DNA of 64,000 bases from assembly GCF_033568475.1 (NCBI RefSeq), contig NC_133122.1:186701449-186765448 (forward strand). Reading direction: 5' to 3'. A program made the translations under genes and the position numbers. Below are positions 12,901-23,985 of this stretch, one piece after another. This DNA comes from Henckelia pumila. Its lineage: Eukaryota; Streptophyta; Magnoliopsida; Lamiales; Gesneriaceae. The notes below the pieces were generated by a model. It was not told the DNA's origin. It made no database searches and was given only the letters and a program-made list of their open reading frames with translations. The number at the start of each line of letters is the position of its first letter. Within the stretch, counting starts at the first letter, position 1.

Positions 12901-15110
12901 AATACAAGATACCGAAGATTGTGGGTTATGTGACATGTTAGTTGCCTTATTTTTGACAAATTTGAACATCATACATCCCAAATTTGTCCTTGTTATTTCT
13001 GCGCTTCTTACCTAATAAGGAAAGTGGGACCTAAGCAATGAATTGATTGAAAAAAGAGAGGCCAGAGGAGAAAGAAGAGGCGAATAAACGAGAGGCTAGA
13101 AACTAGAGGAACGAGAGGTTAGAGAACGATAGTAATGATAGGCTAGGGAACGAGTGAAAAGAGAGGCCACGGAACTACACGATGAGGAGTCACAGAAGGA
13201 GATGACTGAATGTTGACTCGACACTAAAGAGAAGTAAACAATAGGGCCACGTAAATCTGATTTGGAAACCAAATACTCGAATTTTAAACTAATGAGATAT
13301 ATAAATGCTGGGATAACAATGGGACGGGGACGAAAATGTCTTTCCCATCTCCATCCCAAAATTCGAACCCCATCCATATACCCGCCCCAATTTCTTATCG
13401 GGGATTCCCCATCTCCATCCCCATTCCCGTCCCCATCCTCATCCCCGCGGGGACAAAGTCCTCAACCCCATCTCCATACCCGAAAAAAGTATATATATAT
13501 TATAAATAAATTTTATTATAAAATTATTATATATATATATGATATTAGTAAATTGTATTATATAACAATATAAAAATCATTCTTCAATTTTTTGATAAAA
13601 TACATAAAATATTTTGGGTAAAATTTTTTATTATAATATAAAAATTTAAAATTAATAAAAATATATTAAATAACAGATATTTCTATCAATCAAAATTATT
13701 ATTGTCTTTCGAATGAGCACGTTTAAAAAATGGTTGACTATAAATCACCGGATCTGGTGTTTAATTGTCGAGATTATTCAGGAGATCATATCATCTGTGA
13801 CGATGGCTGGTTCAATCCAAATCTCAATGTTGAAAGGTGACAAAAAACATTTTTGTGGTCACTTGGCTTGCTGTTAACTTCACTCATACTTCTCGAAATA
13901 GCAATACAAGATACATAAGATTCTGGGTTATGTTACATGTTAGTTGCCTTATTTTCGACAAATGTGAACATCAAACATCCAAATTTGTCCTTGTTCTTTC
14001 TGTGACTTCTTACCTAATAAGAAATCACCAGATCTGGTGTTTCATTATTGAGATTATTTAGGTAATAATATCATATATGCTGATGACTGGTTTAATCCAA
14101 ATTTTATATTCTGCATTACTTATTCCACCACTTGTCTTTGGAATGAGCTTGTTGAAAATATGGTTGGCTAGGAATCACAGGATCTGGTGTTTTATTGTCG
14201 AGATTATTCAAGCGATCATATCATCTGTGACGATGGTTGGTTCAATCTAAATCTCAATGTTGAAAGGCGACAAAGATTTTTTTTTGGTCAATTGGCTTGT
14301 TGTTATCTTCACTCATACTTCTCGAAATAGCAATACAAGATACCAAAGATTGTGGATTATGTGACATGTTAGTTGCCTTATTTTTGACAAATGTGAGCAT
14401 CATACATCCCAAACTAGTCCCTGTTATTTCTGCAGCTTCTTACTTAATAAGAAAAGTTGGCACCTTTGTAATGAAACGACAGGAAAAAGAGAGTCTAAAG
14501 AAGAAAGAATACGCGAATAAATGAGAGGCTAGGGCAGAGGATAAAGAAGATGCGAACAAACGAGAGACTAGAAACTAGCGGAACAAGAGGTTAGAGAACG
14601 AGAGGAATGAGAGGCTAGGGAACGAGTGGAAAGAGAGGCTAAGGAACTATAGGATGAGGGGCACTGAAGGAGGTGACTGAATGTTAACTCGTCAATAAGG
14701 AGAAGTTAACAATAGGGCCACGTAAATCTGATTTGAAAACCAAATACTAGAATTTAAACTAATGAGATAGATAACTGTAGAGATGACAATGGGGAGGGGA
14801 CGGAGATGCCTTTCCCATCTCCGTCCCAGAATTTGAAGCCCAACAATATACCCGCCCCAATTTCTTATCAGGGATTTCCCATCCCCATCCCCGCCGGGTC
14901 CAAGTCCTCAACCCCATTTCCATACCCAAAAATAGTATATATATTATAAATAAATTTTATTATAAAATACTTATATATATATATATATATGTTATTAGTA
15001 AATTGTATTATATAACAATATAAAAATCATTCTTCCATTTTATTATAAAATACATAAAATATTTTGGGTAAATTTTTTTATTATAATATTAACTGAATGA
15101 GATGACTGAA
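9979..15110. repeat. Higher-order tandem array, type B units of about 1.4 kb
   Basis: The anchor around 'cctttgcaatgaaacgac' recurs at about 10166, 11538, 13030 (degraded) and 14461, giving unit lengths near 1.37, 1.49 and 1.43 kb. Within each unit the block 'tggtcacttggcttgctgt' occurs twice, about 405-435 bp apart (10952/11358, 12422/12857, 13856/14285), so there is a subunit repeat inside the unit. Each unit ends with a GC-rich module (10455-10590, 11915-12055, 13315-13485, 14785-14935) followed by an AT-rich 300-bp block. No intact gene is present; reading frames are short and change between copies. Confidence 0.8.
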
Positions 15111-16960
15111 TGTTGACTCGCCACTAAGGAGAAGTTAACAATAGGGCCACGTAAATCTGAATAGGAAACCACGGATATGGGGATGAGGAATATAGATTAA
15201 AAATAACGGGGAATGGGGCAGAGATGAGGTTAAGGACGAGTTTTGTATGTCTTCCCCGTCCCCGCCCCGCCCCATTTTTCCTATTTGATTGTTAGATTTT
15301 CAACATACAGAAATACGGATTCAACACTATCTCGTAAGCCAAAATCATCAAATTCCAAAAAAAAATAACATGAGTATGACCGAGGACATAAATAATGCAC
15401 ATGACACAATTTTCTGTGTGTCGAAACCATATCAAGTACTTTAACCGATGCAACATGCATGGCTATTCAAGGTCAATTACTAAAATAAAATATTTAACAT
15501 AATCATGCGAAAAAATTAAAAAAAAATGAGATATAATTGATGACTAACAAAATGTCGATGTCAATATTTAGATTGTTGAAACATAGATAAATTATCAAGG
15601 AAAAAGAAATATAATGTTGAAATACCTAATAAGTAACAAAAAATATACAAAAATTTAACAAGTCAAAAAAAATTTAAAGTAGTGATTAAAAGAACAATTT
15701 TCATTCACTTAAAAAATAATCTTGATTGATAGAAATATTTTTATTCAAAATATTTTGATTAATGTTAAATTTTAATTTTACAATCAATTTTTCTTACATC
15801 AATTTTATTTTATAGATTTTACAATAAAATTGACTAACAATATATATAAAAATAAAACTAAATATATATATTCTGGTATGAGGACAAGTATAGTGATTAA
15901 GTCCCCACGGATATGGAGATTGGAAATCCAGATTAAAAATAACAGGGAATGAGGGGGAGATGAGGTTAAGGACGAGTTTTGTATGCCTTCCCCGTCCCCG
16001 TCCCCGTCCCCGTCCCCGTCCCCGTCCCCGTCCCCGCCCCGGCCCGCCCCATTGTCCTTATCTGATGGTTAGATTTTGAACATATAGAAATATGGATTCA
16101 ACACTATCTCGTAAGCCAAAATCATCAAATTCCAAATAAAAAATGACATGAGTATGATCGAGGACATAAATAATGCACATGACACAACTTTTCTGTGTGT
16201 TGAAACCATGTCAAGTAATTTAACCGATGCAACATGCATGGCTATTCGAGGTCAATTACTAAAATGAAATATTAAACATAATCATGCGAAAAATTAAAAA
16301 AAGAGAGATATAATTGATGACTAACAAAATATTGATGTCAAGATTGAGATTGTTGAAACATAGATAAATTATCAAGGAAAAAGACATATAATGTTGAAAT
16401 ACCTAATAAGTATCAAAAAATATACAAAAATTTAACAAGTCAAAAAAAAAATTTAAAAAAAATAAAATTGGAACATGTATTCATTGACATAATTTTGCTA
16501 TATTTGTTTAAACATGTATGTTTATAAAAATCTACAACATGATATCATGAACTTATCTTTAATTCAATTGGTCAGTATCCCTGTTTCATGTGACAAACTA
16601 GTCCAAAATTGAAGTAATATGACATCTGTTCAGAATGGGCAAACTCGTGTGATTTACAAAGATATAAGTAGTGATATTGATAAGATGGAGTCAGTTAACT
16701 CGTGCTTCTAAATCACAACCTCAGTTTATATGTATTCTTAATCTTCAGAATCGAGTTTGCACGTTTCTCCGCAAATCATTCAAAAATCAACATGAAAAGT
16801 ATTTGAGTCAGTTCACAAGGACTCCATCAAGGTATTTAGCTCTGCCCGCAAATAATTCAACACTTCGTCTGTATCAGCGTCAACTTCAATTACTCCCTTG
16901 TGTGTTTACATTGATCCTCAAACAAATGCACTTATGATCTTGGGCGCACCAAAAATTTTG
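15111..16960. repeat. Two further type A units after the type B array
   Basis: The 'gatggttagatt' block (about 15288 and 16066), the 'gatgactaacaaaat' block (about 15539 and 16317) and the 'gtattcattgacataatt' block (about 16479) repeat the order seen at 5.5-9.6 kb. The first of these copies is shortened, jumping at about 15680 to sequence that lies elsewhere in the longer copies. The join with the type B array is near 15110-15170. Confidence 0.65.
15988..16045. repeat. (CCCCGT)n hexanucleotide tract
   Basis: About eight consecutive CCCCGT units merge into CCCCGCCCCGGCCCGCCCC. On the minus strand this is a row of more than four G-runs, which can form G-quadruplexes. It is an expansion of the GC-rich module found once per repeat unit in the neighbouring array. 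Confidence 0.9.
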
Positions 16961-16999
16961 AAAAATTGAAATAGATGAAAATTTTTTTTTTAAAAAAAT

Positions 17000-17290
17000 A
17001 AACTTCATCCGGGTCGTAGACGAGGAATTGAAATCCTAATTACCTTGTCATTGGCTAAGTATGCGGATTAAATGGGGTTATTTTTCTTAAAAAGAATAAT
17101 TTGGTTCTTGAAAATTAATAGCAATTCCATATTCTGGGTTTCTGACATGGGATTGAAATCCTAATCTCCTAGTTAAAAGCTAAGTTTGCGGGTTCAATGA
17201 GATTGTTGCTCCATCCGGGCTATAGACGAGGGGATTGAAATTCGAATCCTATCACAGTTATAGCTAAGTTTGCGGGTAATTATTGGGGCT
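17000..17290. repeat. Three degenerate tandem repeats
   Basis: Three copies of a unit that runs 'gggt..tagacgagg..attgaaatcctaat....gctaagt.tgcggg' occur at about 17010-17075, 17138-17205 and 17215-17283. They lie just upstream of the 3' end of an LTR element and may belong to its internal region. Confidence 0.6.
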
Positions 17291-17329
17291 TAAAAATGTC
17301 GGGTGCAAAATTCGGCGGTGCATGATAAT

Positions 17330-17638
17330 AATCTCAAGGGAGGTGTGTAGGTTAGAGGTGGTTGGAAGGAATGGATGCATGCGAGTGACTCTTGCACTAA
17401 TGTGTTATTAGGTCACTAAGCAGCTTTGAAATGGATTCTATCTAAGTTGCATGTAACTGGAATAATATCGCGCACACACACGTTCACACTAAACCGATGG
17501 TGTATTGTGGAGAGTCGAGGGTGTTTTAATTTGTCATGTGACTTCTCTGAGGCAAATTCCCATGAACTGTTCCTACTTTGTTGTTTGTTGCATTGTTTGT
17601 CTTGTTCGAGAGCGAGCAAGATTTAAGTATGGGGGTGT
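17330..17638 (+). mobile_element. 3' internal end of an LTR retrotransposon with polypurine tract
   Basis: The segment ends with 'gagcgagcaagatttaag' followed by the purine-rich 'atgggggtgt' directly before the LTR start at 17639. From memory, a 'gcgagcaag..taagt.tgggggtgttgataagtg' arrangement is common at 3' ends of plant LTR elements. The short frames here (66-67 residues on both strands) do not match a known domain. The 5' part of the element is absent. Confidence 0.55.
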
Positions 17639-19055
17639 TGATAAGTGATTTTGTATGCATTATTTTGTGATATTTTATGTCTATTTTGTGTGCATTTCAT
17701 TCTTCGGGTTTTATTTGTAGGAAAAATAAAAATTAATAGAGTTTTGAAAAGAAAGAAGAAGATATTAAGCGCTAAAGAGAAAATAAAGAAGTAGAGTGCT
17801 AATGAACAGCTCTAACGAATATCTCTAAACAACCGCTCTAAGAATAGCGCTATAGCGCTTTGAGAGAAAGAAGAGTGCCTAGGAGAGGCGCTATTGCGCT
17901 AATGAGACGCGCTGCCTGCGCTATTAGAACAAAGGGCGCGCTATTGCGCTTGTAAAGAGCGCTAGGTTGATTTGGAAGAGAAATCGGAGCAGAAAACATC
18001 TCACTCGAGCGCGTGTTTTACGCGCTCGAGTGAGCCTGGAGAATGCGGAAAGAATACGGGCAAAAAGTTGCTCGCTCGAGCGCAACTTTGTGCGCTCGAG
18101 CGAGAGATCGCCATAATTTTAGAAATTAAATCTTTTATTTTGCGGGATTTATTTCATGGGCTTTTCGAACCCATATAAAAGGGAATCATCAGACGTGAGA
18201 AGGGGGTTCTGGAACTTCACAGAGGCGACGGCTACAGGCGTGGAGATTGAAGATTTCGGCACTCAGTTTTTCTTCTCTTCTTGAATTTTATTTTTATTTC
18301 ATGATTAAAAACTTAGTTTAAATCATGATTTTGTTTATGGAGTAGTTTTTTTTCGATCAAGGCCGCGTGATTGGGCCGAAAAAATTCATGTAGAAACGTG
18401 GATGTTTATTTGGGAATTTTCAGACTTAATTTTAGTTTATTGATTGTTAGATTTATGTTTTTCTTATGAATAGCCTGATTAAATATTTGTTTGAATGTTA
18501 ATCGGTTCTAAGTCTACAGAGGAAGAATTGATTTTGATCACTTTAATAATCAACACGAGGTAAAATTGACTAAAAATAGTATTCGATTGCATCGTGCGGT
18601 TTTAGGTAAAAACTGAATTTTCACAAATATTTAATGCATTCAAATTTGATTAGAATTATGAAAATTTAATCCGTCAGTATTTGAATAGTTTTAATTGTTT
18701 TAGAAATAAACCTTTAAACAAGTTAGGAAAATTCATCGTAATTTAAGATTAAATCTGAATCCCGAATCAACTACATGTTACATGATTTGTTTGATACCTA
18801 CGTGTGTCCTTGATCGAGCTTTTATCATATTTGAATTTAATCCAATTTTTCGTGCTGCATTTGAGTGAATTTAAGTTTATTTGCAATTTTATTTATTAGT
18901 TTAAAATCTGAAATTGATCTTATTCACTAGTCTAGATTATGTAGGAATAAATATATTTTGGTACTTGCAAAATAACAGTCCCTGTGGGTTCGACATCTGA
19001 TTTTTATTCACTATCTATAACTTGACCTGGTATGCTTGCCAGTAGATTCATATCA
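17639..19055 (+). mobile_element. LTR (about 1.4 kb), 3' copy of a truncated element
   Basis: It starts TGATAAGTGATTTTG and ends near GATTCATATCA. The 3' part has 'gtccctgtgggttcgacat' and 'cttgccagtagattca', which correspond in reverse to the edges of the elements at 1349-5529 and 36287-40814, so the three belong to related families. No 5-bp duplication is seen, in keeping with truncation upstream. The transcribed region carries GC-rich palindromes at 17800-18110. Confidence 0.65.
17800..18110. repeat. GCGCTA and CTCGAGCG hairpin modules in the LTR
   Basis: Several 'agcgct' words (17767-17955) are followed by two hairpins: arms CTCACTCGAGCGCG/CGCGCTCGAGTGAG at about 18000-18034 and CTCGCTCGAGCGCA/TGCGCTCGAGCGAG at about 18071-18105, each with a short loop. 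Confidence 0.85.
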
Positions 19056-19071
19056 CACCGATTTAAGCGGT

Positions 19072-19141
19072 CATTGCCCCAAGTCAAGCACGCTTAACTT
19101 TGAAGTCCTGTATGATGAGCTCCTGAAAAGATGATGCACCT
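19072..19141 (-). other. 5S rRNA-derived segment in the 3' LTR
   Basis: The minus strand reads GACTTCAAAGTTAAGCGTGC and then CTTGACTTGGGGCAATGACC. The AAGTTAAGCGTGCTTG core is identical to the conserved 5S core; the AGGATGGGTG stretch is lost. This copy keeps the core better than its partner at 19507-19600. Confidence 0.7.
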
Positions 19142-19506
19142 TCTAAATATGAGTAGTACATATCAAATCTTTTAATTATTCTTCAACTGTGCAGTCCCAT
19201 ATATACATAGTCTCAGAATCCCTCTCATTCTGACACGAGATTGATTCATTCATGTCTCTCTTTGCCTAGAATCCTGTCAGGAGCCGCTCATTGTCTGTGC
19301 AACCTCTTGACACCGGTGATCACTCTTTGCTCTCTTATCATCCCCAAGCGTCGCATTTCCACTAGCTTCCGCCTAGTTTGTCCCCAAACCATACCGTACT
19401 AAGAGAGATTGACTCTGATACCAATTTTAATGCCCCCAGATTCGACGAATATCCTCACTGTATCAAGAGGAGTCTTTCCATTGTGCTTATGTCCTCACTC
19501 ACATGC

Positions 19507-19600
19507 ATCCTGAGAAACTTTTTAGGTGGTCACCCATCCTATAATTAGCACTCTTAATTTTGGAGTTCCTATATGATGAGCTCCTGAAAAAAAGATGCAC
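19507..19600 (-). other. 5S rRNA-derived segment in the 5' LTR
   Basis: The minus strand reads GGAACTCCAAAATTAAG, then AGTGCTAATTATAGGATGG, then GTGACCACCTAAAAAG, which follows the 3' half of plant 5S rRNA (AACTCCGAAGTTAAGCGTGC, then AGGATGGGTGACC) with substitutions and a deletion. It is diverged and most unlikely to be a working 5S gene. Confidence 0.7.
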
Positions 19601-19849
19601 CTTTTTTATATGAGTAGTATCTATCAAATCTTTTAATCCTTCTGCAACTGTGTAGTCCCATACCTACACAATCTCATAATGCCTTTAATTTCGACACGAT
19701 ATCGGTTCATTCATGTCTCCCTTCGCCTAGAATCCTGCCAATATCTGGTCATTGTTTGTGCAATCTCTTGGCACTGGCGATCACTCCTCGCCCTTTTATT
19801 AGCCACAGGAATCACAGATAAAGTGTCCTGTATTGCCACAGTTGTATCA

Positions 19850-20700
19850 AGCACCTGCATCCTCAGTTGATTCTTTCTTCTGGTAAGGCTTCTTGTAGTT
19901 GTTGGAAAAACTGCCTTGGTTCTTTCCCAAGAACTTCCCGAACTTATTCACAAACAAAGACATTGCATTACTGTTGCTAAGGCTTTGGTGACTGGGGTGT
20001 TTGACTGATCACCCTCTGCTCTGCAATTCAAACTCATAGGCCTTTAGATCAACAAATAGATCTTGCAGCTCTAACTTGTTTAGGTCTTTGGATTCCTTCA
20101 TTGTCATGGTCTTGATGTCCCATTCCTTGGGCAGTTTTCTCATTACCTTTAAAATGATTTTTGGATTAGGATATATCTTCCCAAGATTAGTCAATTTAAT
20201 GACAATGCTCCTAATTCTTTTATTAAACTCAGTCATTGACTCTCCTGACTTTATCTTGATATTTTCAAACTTTTGAGTAGCTACTGAAAATTTGTTTGCC
20301 TTTGTCTGCTTATTCCCTTCACAAAGCTGGATGAGCTTCTCACATATATATTTCGTAGTTTTACATATTTTGATTTTTTTGAAGGTATTATTGTCAAGAG
20401 TCTTGTAGATGATGTAATTGGCAACATTATCCTACTTTTTTTATCCTCTGTTTTCCATTTGATTATGTGTTTCTCTATCATTTGTGGAACACCACTACTG
20501 ATGGCAATGGTTGCATTGGCTTTGGTAATGGTGATCAGTCCATCAGTGATAACATACCACATGTCATCATCTTGCACTGCTAAGTGAGCTTGCATATGAA
20601 TCTTCCAATCTTCAAAGTCTTCTTTGAATTAAGAACATGAGAATTTTACTGAATGAAGTCATCTTGATGTATGTATTCAAAGCAATAAAGGTCATCGCTC
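19850..20700 (-). pseudogene. Copia gag relic
   Basis: Two broken minus-strand frames: 20595-20281 (contains WYVITDG, 104 residues) and 20236-20009 (contains RIRSIVIKLTNLG and LPKEWDIKTMTM, 75 residues). They resemble the UBN2-type gag of plant Copia elements, in which an N-terminal 'W..ITDG' stretch precedes 'LP.EW..K' in the middle. The frame is lost between them and after 20009. A primer-binding site (TGATATCAGAGCG) at about 20693-20705 and an LTR at 20711-21884 lie upstream on the same strand, in the right order. Confidence 0.7.
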
Positions 20701-20710
20701 TGATATCACT

Positions 20711-21884
20711 TGTTGGATCAGTTAAACGTGTGTAGAGGGGGGAGAGGGTGAATATATACTTCAATTTTTCTCCTTTGAATGATAAGTTTAGTTGAATTGT
20801 CAACTAAACCACTTGCTATTTCTTGACTGTCGATGTTAATTAGCCAATAATATGTGTGAAAAAAGCCGATTGATAGATGAACACTTGTAAGATGGCTCGA
20901 CTGAATAAATAATAACACCATATATGTTTCTGGATGTTCGGACATTAACAACTCCTACGTTGCCTCTTTCTCATTTTGGGAAGGATTCACGATAAGTTTT
21001 GAGTATTAAAAGTGATTTGCAACACCCCGATTTAGTCAAGATTAACACTGCCTCGACTAAAACTCCTAGCACTCAACTTAATACGATAAACAATCCTCGA
21101 CTGAATGAATGTTTTCAAAGATTTACACTTTAAGAACTTAGCACAAAATGATCCTAACTTGATCAGATAAGTAACTTTGAGCGTGCTCTATATCAGTTGT
21201 CTTAAGACTTGTGATCTTGAAAGTGCGACTGAAAACTTGAATGCAAAGATATCTTAGAATGCGTAGAAAGTTGGAGAGGTTCTTCGACTTATCTTCAAGC
21301 CTATTCATAGGCACTGATTGTAACGGTCGTAAATGCATTCAAAAATATTTGTTACTCACAATAAGTATTCATTGCCTTGTGTTGTAATTCTTGTAGACAA
21401 TTTCTGATAGAAAGTACATTTTGCGCACTATCACTGTTTCGGCGTTTACAGTGTACGGATGTTTATACCCCCAAAATAGCTAACAGACAAATCTAATGTC
21501 TTCTGAGTGTGTTGGAAGTGTTCTAAGGATCGAGACTGACATTCTTGAAAATCTCCGATATATGTCAGTCACCCTTAACTTCAGTTCTGGTCAGATCACT
21601 TGAGCAACCTTGACTAGTCGAGAATATCTTTTAGTTATGGTTCAGTCAAGGTGTCTGGCTCAGTCGTAGTATTCAGTCATTAAATACAAAGCTGAATCCA
21701 GTTATGATTTCTTCGAGTAATTCAGTCTTCCTGTTTAGTCACGAAATATACAAAATTAGCTTTTGGACTAGTTCACTAACTTTGATTGAGTTGATCACTG
21801 ATCACTTGATTCAGTTGACTAACATCGTCCAATGAGTCTCTTGATGTAGTATTTTATTTTTGTCTTAGAGTATAATGTTCAACA
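20711..21884 (-). mobile_element. Copia LTR (1174 bp)
   Basis: On the plus strand it runs from TGTTGGATCAGTTAAACG to TATAATGTTCAACA, so on the minus strand it starts TGTTGAACATT and ends GATCCAACA. It is followed on the minus strand by a Met-tRNA-type primer site and gag relics. Upstream on the minus strand (21885-23100) lies sequence that looks like the 3' part of such an element, so this LTR may be shared by two copies in tandem. Confidence 0.65.
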
Positions 21885-23100
21885 CCAAAACTTGATAATT
21901 GATTTCTTAACATTGACTTCAGAAGAGGTGACCTGTACTTCTTGAAAAATCTGAGTGACTTGAGTCGATAGAAGATTTTTGAACTGGTTTGCATCCGAAG
22001 CTGTGACCATCTTATCTGTCTGGAAATTTTTAATAGTCTTCGTAAACTTTCCTAGCGCAGATATGAGAAAAATTTTCTCAAGGGTGATCTGGACTTCAAA
22101 ATATTGGCCTGTAGCTTGAGATTGTTCTTGTGAGACACTAACAATTAAAGTCTTCTCGGTGTGAGTGATAGCAGGCTGCGATTCTTCAATGATGTAATGA
22201 GAGACCAACCGTTCTTGCTCTAATTTAGGATTTCTTGTTAGAATAGTCAATTGAAGAGAAGGATCCTTGTTTGAGATCAAATCGGATACAAAAGTCTGAT
22301 CTTCTTATATGGTCTCAATTTCAAGAGAAAAGGTTGAAGTCCCAGTAGTCTTTTCAGTCTAAGGTAACTCTAACTTAGCTTCAGACGAGCGATGAGGAGA
22401 CTGCTCTGGTGTGGATGTGAGGCCAAGCTCTGTAAGAACTTCATCCTCTATGGAGTTGAGCATTTCAGTAGTGGAGGTAAGGGAAGTTTAGGTAGCCTTT
22501 TAGACCGAGCATCACCAATCATCATGTGAACTTCTTCAGTCTGCGCTTATGTAGACTTCACAGTTTTAGAGGCAGTTTGTTTTGTCTCAGCCATCTGAAG
22601 ATGTATACCATGCTTCAAAGTGGTTCGATCTTGACTGGCAGTAGTCTCATCCTGAACTTGTGTTGTTGTATGAGTCTGCTCAGAGAATTTAGTCTGGATC
22701 TCTTCTTGAGGTTGAGCAGAATCAATTTGTTCTGCAGTGTTGGGCTGGGAATCATCCTTTGCAGAGGTGCCCTCAGCTTGAATTTGAACAGGCTCAGTCC
22801 GAGCGTCATCAATTTGCTTTGAGAGAGATGTATACTGATTGACTTGAGCAAATGAATCTGCACCTTGAGTAGAGGCTGGTGCAGAAATCTGTAGTTATAG
22901 ATCAGATCATGTCGAATAGTTTTGGAGATCATAGCCAGTGAGAGTGCATCTATCTCAAGTTGGGCTATGACAGCGGAGTCTTCCTGTGCAGTAAGGCTAT
23001 GATCATTGAAATTGGCCCTCTTGTACCTCAAAATCTGTCTGATTGTGCTTTCTCACATCATGGTGGCGATGAATTCACGCCTTTGGAGAGCTTGCTATAA
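21885..23100 (-). pseudogene. Gln/Ser/Thr-rich 3' ORF relic of a Copia element
   Basis: Minus-strand frames at 23031-22615 and 22280-21879 are interrupted and shifted. One frame across 22880-22510 is rich in Gln, Thr, Ser and Glu (for example TQVQDETTASQDRTTLKH). The segment RYKRANFNDHSLTAQEDSAV near 23030 looks like retroelement-encoded proteins I recall from asterids. Large Copia elements such as SIRE carry an extra low-complexity ORF before the 3' LTR, which fits this position. No function is shown. Confidence 0.45.
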
Positions 23101-23655
23101 ATATTGTTAGAAAACCTGACATCCTATTACTAAATCATGAACAAATTTCCAGGTCTTGAAAATTTGAGAATGAACCTTAGATATGTACTTGGCCCACGTA
23201 TCAAAACACTTCATAATTACTGAAGTACGACTCAGTTTTATAATATTTTCTTGCCTTCAAAGTTAAAATTTATGTTTTCACCATTGTAGAAATGGAGTAA
23301 TCACATAAACAAGCAACGGTTTGCTTCAATCGGACAGATCCACAAATTTTTACTAGCTGTGATACATAACTGATAATTCATTATAAATAAATTCTTTTGA
23401 AAAATATAATTTTATGTAATAATTCCAATTCCAATAATTAATTAATTAATTATCTCAAAACGCGCACGCTCACTAATCCTTCAAACTAAAATCGTGTAAA
23501 TAATGCGATAAAGCAACACGCTTTTAGCTTCTCTCATAAGACGTAGGGCTGGACTGGACAAGGGTGGGGGAGTTTGGGTCGGAAAAGGAGATATATGGGA
23601 ACCGATCCAAAACATATGCTTAGCTTATAGGCAGCTGGAACTGAATTCCGGTGAA
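23101..23655. promoter_or_regulatory. Upstream region of BRK1
   Basis: AT-rich sequence from the Copia relic to the BRK1 start codon, including an (attaatta)-type run at about 23436-23450. The last 120 bp before the ATG are GC-richer and are likely 5' UTR. No specific element can be named. Confidence 0.4.
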
Positions 23656-23985
23656 ATGGCTCGAGCCGGCGGTATTACGAACGCCGTGAACGTGGGGATA
23701 GCAGTGCAAGCCGACTGGGAGAACCGCGAATTCATTTCCAATATATCTCTCAACGTCCGTCGACTCTTTGATTTCCTTGTGCAGTTCGGTATGTGCTTCG
23801 TTTTCCTCTCGGATCCTTCTTTTCGGTATGTATTTCTCAATGTTTTCTTGATTTTAGAATCTACAACGAAGAATAAATTGGCGAAATTGAACGAGAAGAT
23901 GGACACATTGGAGCGGCGTCTGGAAATGCTCGAAGTGCAAGTCAGCAACGCGACGGCAAATCCAGGTCTCTTTACGCCTAATTGA
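23656..23985 (+). CDS. BRK1: BRICK1 (HSPC300), SCAR/WAVE complex subunit; exons 23656-23788 and 23858-23985
   Basis: BRICK1 is the smallest subunit of the SCAR/WAVE regulatory complex, which activates ARP2/3 and so controls cortical actin, cell shape and trichome and pavement-cell growth in plants. Joining 23656-23788 to 23858-23985 gives 86 residues; the Arabidopsis protein is about 85. Seen: the N-terminus MARAGGITNAVNVGIAVQAD, the WENREFIS motif, a C-terminal coiled coil (about residues 48-76, ERRLEMLEVQV) and the tail NPGLFTPN, all of which I recognise as BRICK1. The donor (ttcg|gtatgt) and acceptor (tttag|aatc) are canonical. The 69-bp intron is a multiple of three and has no in-frame stop, so a retained intron would give a 109-residue protein. 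The gene stands alone on this strand; the nearest neighbour is the receptor kinase converging from the right. Identification is very secure. Confidence 0.95.
   Translation: MARAGGITNAVNVGIAVQADWENREFISNISLNVRRLFDFLVQFGMCFVFLSDPSFRYVFLNVFLILESTTKNKLAKLNEKMDTLERRLEMLEVQVSNATANPGLFTPN

Larger units (their letters stand above)
19060..19850 (-). mobile_element. Cassandra-like TRIM with 5S rRNA-derived LTRs
   Basis: Two copies of one sequence lie about 455 bp apart (19095-19330 and 19560-19800), joined by a short internal part. On the minus strand a primer-binding site (TTGGTATCAGAGTC, about 19409-19422) follows the right-hand copy, which is therefore the 5' LTR. Each copy includes a 5S rRNA-like segment (see separate entries). 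Terminal repeats containing 5S sequence together with a Met-tRNA primer site define Cassandra TRIMs. The left (3') LTR is cut near 19060 next to the gypsy-type LTR. Outer ends and target duplication are not resolved. Confidence 0.65.

Noticed and set aside
17000..17290. Regular repeats as a possible CRISPR array
   Set aside because: Only three degenerate copies, in plant nuclear DNA, without spacer uniformity or cas genes.
19072..19600. Functional 5S rRNA genes
   Set aside because: Both copies carry deletions and substitutions in conserved parts and lie inside the LTRs of a TRIM.
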